Positions 59,854 to 64,000 of a stretch of DNA of 64,000 nucleotides are shown piece by piece; the first letter of the stretch is position 1; each line of letters begins with the position of its first letter. A model generated the notes under the pieces. That model was given only the letters and a program-made list of their open reading frames with translations, was not told the DNA's origin and ran no database searches. Source of the stretch: Nitrospira sp. (GTDB taxonomy: Bacteria; Nitrospirota; Nitrospiria; Nitrospirales; Nitrospiraceae); contig SWDM01000003.1 in assembly GCA_005116835.1 (NCBI GenBank), forward strand, positions 57,203-121,202, written 5' to 3'. The position numbers and the translations under genes are program-made.

Positions 59854-60891
59854 ATGACCACTTATCGAGATGCCGGAGTCAATATCGACGCGGGCGACGA
59901 GTTCGTGGACCGCATTTCACCGTTGGTGCGGTCCACCTTCCGCCCGGAAGTCTTAACGGATCTTGGCGGATTCGGAGGTTTGTTTCGGCTGCAGGCCCAT
60001 CGCTATGCCGAGCCGGTCCTTGTCTCCGGCACCGACGGAGTCGGAACAAAATTGAAGATCGCCTTTCTCACGGATCGCCACGACACCGTGGGGATCGATC
60101 TGGTGGCCATGTGCGTGAACGACATCGTGGTCAGCGGAGCCGAGCCGCTGTTCTTCCTCGATTATTTCGCGACAGGAAAGCTTGCGATCCCCAAAGCTGA
60201 ATCCGTGCTCAAGGGAATCGCCGAAGGCTGTCGCCAAGCCGGCTGCGCCTTGATCGGCGGGGAAACTGCAGAGATGCCTTCCTTCTATGCAGAGGGCGAA
60301 TATGACCTAGCAGGGTTTGCCGTTGGGGTGGTGGATCGACCCAAGATCATCGATGGCCGCAGCATCGTGCCTGGCGATGCCCTAATTGGGTTGGCTTCGA
60401 CTGGTCTTCATAGCAACGGTTATTCACTGGCGCGCCGTGTCTTGTTGGATCAGGCCAAGCTCAGCATGACCAGCCGTCTCCCTGAACTCGATCAGCCTCT
60501 TGGGGATGTACTGCTGACGCCGACCAGAATCTACGCCAAACAAATTCTCTCATTGATCCAGAAATATCCCATCAAGGGCATCGCCCATATCACCGGCGGC
60601 GGCATCACCGAAAATCTCCCGCGAGTGTTTCCACCCGGTGTACGGGCACAGGTGCAGCGGAGCGCCTGGTCCGTGCCGCCTATATTCCACGCGATCGCCC
60701 GGCTCGGACAGGTCGAGCGTGAGGAGATGTACCGCGTGTTCAACATGGGGATTGGGCTGATTCTGGTGGTGCCGGCCTCAGACGCCCAGTCTGTCGTCTC
60801 GCAAGCAGCATCGTTGGGCGATCCGGCTTGCCGGATTGGGACCATTGTGGAATCTTCCGGCGAGGGACCGTTGGTGGAGTATGTCGATTAA
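59854..60891 (+). CDS. purM: Phosphoribosylformylglycinamidine cyclo-ligase
   Basis: 345 aa, the standard length. It makes AIR from FGAM with ATP in purine synthesis. [33 protein letters not shown] (~61-73), [11 protein letters not shown] and [18 protein letters not shown] segments ([17 protein letters not shown]) are typical. It overlaps purN by 11 nt. Confidence 0.95.
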   Translation: MTTYRDAGVNIDAGDEFVDRISPLVRSTFRPEVLTDLGGFGGLFRLQAHRYAEPVLVSGTDGVGTKLKIAFLTDRHDTVGIDLVAMCVNDIVVSGAEPLFFLDYFATGKLAIPKAESVLKGIAEGCRQAGCALIGGETAEMPSFYAEGEYDLAGFAVGVVDRPKIIDGRSIVPGDALIGLASTGLHSNGYSLARRVLLDQAKLSMTSRLPELDQPLGDVLLTPTRIYAKQILSLIQKYPIKGIAHITGGGITENLPRVFPPGVRAQVQRSAWSVPPIFHAIARLGQVEREEMYRVFNMGIGLILVVPASDAQSVVSQAASLGDPACRIGTIVESSGEGPLVEYVD

Positions 60892-61555
60892 GCGAACGGA
60901 TGCGCTGCGAGTGGCCGTCTTGGTGTCCGGCCGCGGGTCGAACCTTCAGGCGATCATCGACGCGATCGAAGCAGGAACCGTTCACGCGAAAATCGTTGCC
61001 GTCATCAGCAACAAGAAAGACTCTCCGGCGCTAGAACGAGCCCGCCGACATGGGCTCTCCAGCCTCTTCGTCGATCCCAAGCCCTATGCAGGCAGACCAG
61101 ACAGTCGTGAAGCGTACGATCGAGAACTCCTCGATGTGCTGCTACAGCATGATGTGGAGCTGGTCTTGCTGGCTGGGTACATGAAGATCGTGACGAAAAT
61201 CCTGGTGGAAGCCTTTACCAATCGCATGATGAACATTCATCCCTCGCTGTTACCTTCCTTTCCAGGACTGGAGGTACAGAAAAAGGCGATTGAGTGGGGC
61301 TGCAAACTTGCCGGCTGTACCGTTCACTTTGTGACTGAGGGTGTTGATGAAGGGCCGATCATTCTTCAAGCGGCCGTTCCGATTCTCGATGACGACAGCC
61401 CCGATACCCTGGCTGCTCGGATTCTCGCACAAGAACACAAGATCTACCCGCGAGCGGTCCACCTCTTTGCCGAAGGTCGCCTGCGGGTTGAGGGCCGACG
61501 CGTGTTGATCCAGGCCGGGAAACCGGAGGGAGAATCGGTCATCAGTCCATCCTAG
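60881..61555 (+). CDS. purN: Phosphoribosylglycinamide formyltransferase
   Basis: 224 aa from the ATG at 60881; the upstream TTG at 60836 is inside purM and rejected. It transfers a formyl group from 10-formyl-THF to [20 protein letters not shown] at ~12-28, then [14 protein letters not shown] (catalytic Asn/His) and [17 protein letters not shown] (catalytic Asp). Translationally coupled to purM. Confidence 0.95.
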   Translation: MSIKRTDALRVAVLVSGRGSNLQAIIDAIEAGTVHAKIVAVISNKKDSPALERARRHGLSSLFVDPKPYAGRPDSREAYDRELLDVLLQHDVELVLLAGYMKIVTKILVEAFTNRMMNIHPSLLPSFPGLEVQKKAIEWGCKLAGCTVHFVTEGVDEGPIILQAAVPILDDDSPDTLAARILAQEHKIYPRAVHLFAEGRLRVEGRRVLIQAGKPEGESVISPS

Positions 61556-61980
61556 TCCTGCGCAACTACACCTTTGCGACGATTGCCATTGACCTCATTC
61601 TGATGGCAATCCCGCAGTCATCCAACCCCTGCCTATACGGATACAGGTCGGATCCTCAGCTGATAGGGCAACCTATCGGTTCAGGCAATGAGGAATGGCC
61701 ACCGTCTCCTTGCCGCCAGAACAGGGTTCAGGGGCATAAGACCCTCCACAGAGTCGTTCCGTATGGATTCATGAGCCAGCCAGACAGGTTGCATCTATTC
61801 TTAGAAATGATTGAAAGAAACGTAGGGGATGGTAGAGTAACGTAATTTCAACATATGAGCTTCCGGCAGGGGTGAGCAAACGGGCCGCATGCCTTCAGAA
61901 ACCCGTCATAGTCGATGCAGTAATCGTGATGGTTCGAGAAGTGACTGGCACGGAAGACGAACAACAGCGAGAGGAACGTC
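61556..61980. other. Non-coding region
   Basis: Between purN and the PilZ gene. No convincing ORF, tRNA or repeat seen. It must hold the PilZ promoter; none was identified with confidence. Confidence 0.5.
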
Positions 61981-62346
61981 ATGGCAGGGTTCGTCATGCG
62001 GAAAAATCAGCGGCTCAAGAAATTAGTGCCGGTGCGGTATCTTGGAGGCAGACTTGCCGGTGAAGGAATTATCAGCGATCTTTCGCTGAGCGGAAGCTAC
62101 GTAATCGGGAACGTACCGGTTCAAGTCGGAATGTACCTCTCACTGCAAATTTTCGTACCGGGAGACCAGGAACCGTTGATGATCGATCGTGCGGTAGTGA
62201 AATGGGTCAAGAAAGGTGAGTTCGGAGTAGACTTCGGCACCCCTGATCCGAAGGTGGTAGAACAAATTACAAGAGTTATCTCTGCGCTTGCCAAGCAACA
62301 ATATGGCTCATCCGGCAATGGATCCGGAAATCCGACAAACGCCTGA
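61981..62346 (+). CDS. PilZ domain protein
   Basis: 121 aa. PilZ domains bind cyclic di-GMP: RKNQRLKKLVPVRY supplies the RxxxR part and ISDLSLSGSYV the [D/N]xSxxG part, followed by KWVKKGEFGVDFG. A single-domain protein, so probably an adaptor that reports c-di-GMP to a partner. AGAGG lies 7 nt before the ATG. No adjacent pilus or cellulose genes. Confidence 0.82.
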   Translation: MAGFVMRKNQRLKKLVPVRYLGGRLAGEGIISDLSLSGSYVIGNVPVQVGMYLSLQIFVPGDQEPLMIDRAVVKWVKKGEFGVDFGTPDPKVVEQITRVISALAKQQYGSSGNGSGNPTNA

Positions 62347-62668
62347 AGATAAAATAGATAGGTTCGAGCGCAATAAGAATAATAGCAATCGTACGATAAC
62401 CGTGGCCCTGACAGCTGAGACAGCTGGAGACCGACAACTTCCCCCTTCTATCCACTCCTTGAGTGCGTCGAACAAACCGCCATACCAATTCTTAGTGTCA
62501 GCAAGACCAACATATACGGTCTCAGTAACGGACATGGCGAGAGCTATGTGGCTATTTCGGCGATATGAACGGCGTAGTCGCCCTGGCGGATGTGCGCCGG
62601 CAGAAGTTCTTGCGGGGATGTTGGTTGGAAGATGCGGGGGATACCCAGGAATCTCAGCGGACTGATGG
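62347..62668. other. Non-coding region
   Basis: A (+) frame from 62288 to 62665 overlaps the PilZ gene and has no ribosome-binding site or recognisable similarity. Nothing else was seen before the tRNA-Ala promoter. Confidence 0.4.
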
Positions 62669-62697
62669 TTGAATGACGAGATGGCTTACAGTATAAT
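62669..62697 (+). promoter_or_regulatory. Sigma-70 promoter of tRNA-Ala
   Basis: TTGAAT at 62669-62674, exactly 17 nt, TATAAT at 62692-62697. The tRNA begins at 62783, leaving a ~78-nt leader to be processed. Confidence 0.6.
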
Positions 62698-62782
62698 CCA
62701 ACGCCCGCAAAAACAAACAACAAGGTTCGTACGGCTTCAGAACATAAGTTATTGAGCGATTTGATATAAAACCACTATCCGT

Positions 62783-62858
62783 GGGGGGCTAGCTCAGTTG
62801 GGAGAGCACTACGTTCGCAACGTAGGGGTCGGGGGTTCAACTCCCCTGCCCTCCACCA
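62783..62858 (+). tRNA. tRNA-Ala (anticodon CGC)
   Basis: 76 nt. Acceptor GGGGGGC/GCCCTCC (with one G-U pair), D-arm GCTCAGTTGGGAGAGC, anticodon stem CTACG/CGTAG around TTCGCAA, T-loop TTCAACT and encoded CCA. Confidence 0.95.
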
Positions 62859-62893
62859 GCCTTCGCTAAAGCTTCGGCTGCAAGCCAGCTTAT

Positions 62894-62938
62894 GAAGTCT
62901 GTCCCCCGAAGCACCATCGTGCGAAGGGGGACGGCTTC
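62894..62938 (+). promoter_or_regulatory. Hairpin enclosing the ribosome-binding site of the GIY-YIG gene
   Basis: GAAGTC, GTCCCCC and GCAC pair with GTGC, GGGGGAC and GGCTTC, giving a ~17-bp stem with a CATC loop that ends on the base before the ATG. The only ribosome-binding-like sequence (AAGGGGGA) lies in the 3' arm. Confidence 0.6.
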
Positions 62939-63181
62939 ATGAAGTACGTCTATCTCTTCCAAAGTCTCGCTGTTCCAGATCAACGCTACATCGGCATCAC
63001 CGCCAACCTTGCTGAAAGGCTTCGAACCCATAATGATGGCGGGTCGCCTCATACGTCAAAGTATCGCCCTTGGAAGGTTGTGCTGTATCGCTGCTTTCAA
63101 GATGATCAGCGTGTGGTTGAGTTCGAACGATATCTCAAATCCGGATCAGGACACGCCTTTGCGAAAATGCGTTCCTGGTAA
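62939..63181 (+). CDS. GIY-YIG domain small endonuclease-like protein
   Basis: 80 aa, a single GIY-YIG domain: YVYLFQSLAVPDQRYIG (GIY at the YVY position, YIG motif) then LAERLRTHNDGGSPHTSKY and KVVLYRCF. Family members are small nucleases or UPF0213-like proteins of unclear role. The ribosome-binding site is in a hairpin. Next to tRNA-Ala. Confidence 0.8.
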   Translation: MKYVYLFQSLAVPDQRYIGITANLAERLRTHNDGGSPHTSKYRPWKVVLYRCFQDDQRVVEFERYLKSGSGHAFAKMRSW

Positions 63182-63411
63182 GAAGCCCTCATTTCCGGTA
63201 ACCCCACAAAGTTGAGGCGCTTGAGCGAATCACGCCCCTACAACCAACCAGGGCGAGCATTGAATTGACCAGGTAATCAAATCCTCCCTTTCTAAGTCGA
63301 GACTCCTACCTACGAGGTACTCCCTTTGGGTCTATCACCAATCATAGAATCCTTGTATCGTATGTCCCTTAGAGAAAGAGATGCGTGCCAACGCCAATAG
63401 GGAGACGATAC

Positions 63412-64000
63412 ATGACCAATTCACACGATATGAAGCGACGTAACCGGGACACAGAACACGAAGATCGAGAACATGACCTTCACCGGGGCCGTGGCGATCA
63501 ACAGGGCTGGCACCGAGATGAACAACACGCTGGTTGGCAACAGCTGGGCGAACCTGCTCACGGGGAGGAGAGGGACGACGAGTGTAAAGACGGGCCCAGA
63601 TCGAGAGTCCTCATAGGTGGGCCAGGCAACGATACCTATTACGTGCGTGTGGGCGACCGGATAGTGGAACAAGCCAATGCGGGTGTGGACCAGGTGTACA
63701 GCCGTATTTCCTGGACCTTGGGGGCCAATCTCGAAAACCTGACCCTCATCGGGCGCAAGGCCATCAACGGAACCGGCAACGAATTGAATAATGTGCTGGT
63801 CGGCAACAGAGTGGCGAATGTGTTTACTGGGGGCGCAGGCCACGACACCTATGTGGTAGGCGCTGGCGATACGGTGGTGGAAGCCGCCAATGAGGGCACC
63901 GACCTCGTCCTGAGCAATGTCACCTGGACCTTGGGGGCCAATACCGAGAAACTGACCCTCCTCGGGACCGGGGCCATTGACGGGACCGGCAACAGTCTGA
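63412..64000 (+). CDS. RTX-like calcium-binding repeat protein, partial; first repeat frameshifted
   Basis: ATG 63412 with GGGAG 7 nt upstream; the frame is open to the window end. From residue ~60 it reads as RTX/hemolysin-type repeats: GGPGNDTYYVRVGDRIVEQA, ISWTLGANLENLTLIG, GTGNELNNVLVGN and again GGAGHDTYVVGAGDTVVEAA. Known: such repeats bind Ca2+ in type I-secreted proteins. The first ~45 residues after MKRR (Arg/His/Glu-rich) are odd: the +1 frame there reads KIENMTFTGAVAINRAGT and NNTLVGNSWANLLTG, a normal repeat. So two compensating shifts (near 63435 and in the G-run at 63557-63561) may have scrambled one repeat. Confidence 0.75.
   Translation, partial: MTNSHDMKRRNRDTEHEDREHDLHRGRGDQQGWHRDEQHAGWQQLGEPAHGEERDDECKDGPRSRVLIGGPGNDTYYVRVGDRIVEQANAGVDQVYSRISWTLGANLENLTLIGRKAINGTGNELNNVLVGNRVANVFTGGAGHDTYVVGAGDTVVEAANEGTDLVLSNVTWTLGANTEKLTLLGTGAIDGTGNSL

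Noticed and set aside
62288..62665. 125-codon frame after the PilZ gene
   Set aside because: Overlaps PilZ, lacks a ribosome-binding site and any recognisable motif.

Overview
The window looks like a chromosome segment of a Nitrospira-type bacterium (Nitrospirota). This is an inference from gene content and style: a hemE-hemH-hemG cluster, an NtrY/NtrX-like two-component pair, the tRNA-Tyr/Gly/Thr-tuf block, a DUF1844 protein, many secreted proteins and beta-barrels typical of a diderm cell, and intergenic DNA packed with short inverted-repeat elements. No database search was possible.

Layout. 1-15157: a tightly packed (+) strand exopolysaccharide locus. It holds a heparinase II/III-like protein cut by the window edge, three APH-fold kinases (one fused to a HxGH-class nucleotidyltransferase), a glycosyltransferase-deacetylase fusion, an ABC exporter, a second deacetylase, two more glycosyltransferase-type proteins and an AlgE-like outer-membrane porin. 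Together they could activate, assemble, modify and export a surface glycan. 15344-18515: a secreted protein and a TolC - CPBP protease - small membrane protein operon. 19283-22492: a UvrA-family gene that breaks off into the antisense of a truncated tuf gene, next to tRNA-Thr, -Gly and -Tyr genes. 22886-28123: a secreted metallopeptidase-like protein, a UvrD-type helicase, a metH relic, a beta-barrel and a lipoprotein. 28738-35323: a conserved hypothetical, alpha-glucan phosphorylase, two HEAT-repeat proteins and small proteins.

35471-41793 is accessory DNA: a ParE-type module with a nonsense mutation in the toxin, lipoproteins, a RAYT transposase relic, an IS256-family insertion and a Kelch/InlB-repeat lipoprotein. 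42405-46114 encodes late haem synthesis (hemE, hemH, hemG). 46284-52726 is a second accessory stretch in which toxin-antitoxin-like pairs alternate with degenerate copies of one gene's 3' end, bounded by 40-bp direct repeats. 52872-62346 returns to housekeeping genes: mazG, DUF1844, NtrY/NtrX-like regulators, a response regulator, purM-purN and a PilZ protein. The window ends with tRNA-Ala, a small GIY-YIG protein and the start of an RTX-like repeat protein whose first repeat lies in the wrong frame.

The strongest observations are (i) four ~127-bp REP-like palindromes that each begin exactly at the stop codon of the upstream gene in the same orientation, (ii) a class of intergenic hairpins with one architecture but different repeated words, (iii) the TA-cassette/repeat array at 49.4-52.7 kb, (iv) the uvrA/tuf junction, and (v) the kinase-rich polysaccharide operon.
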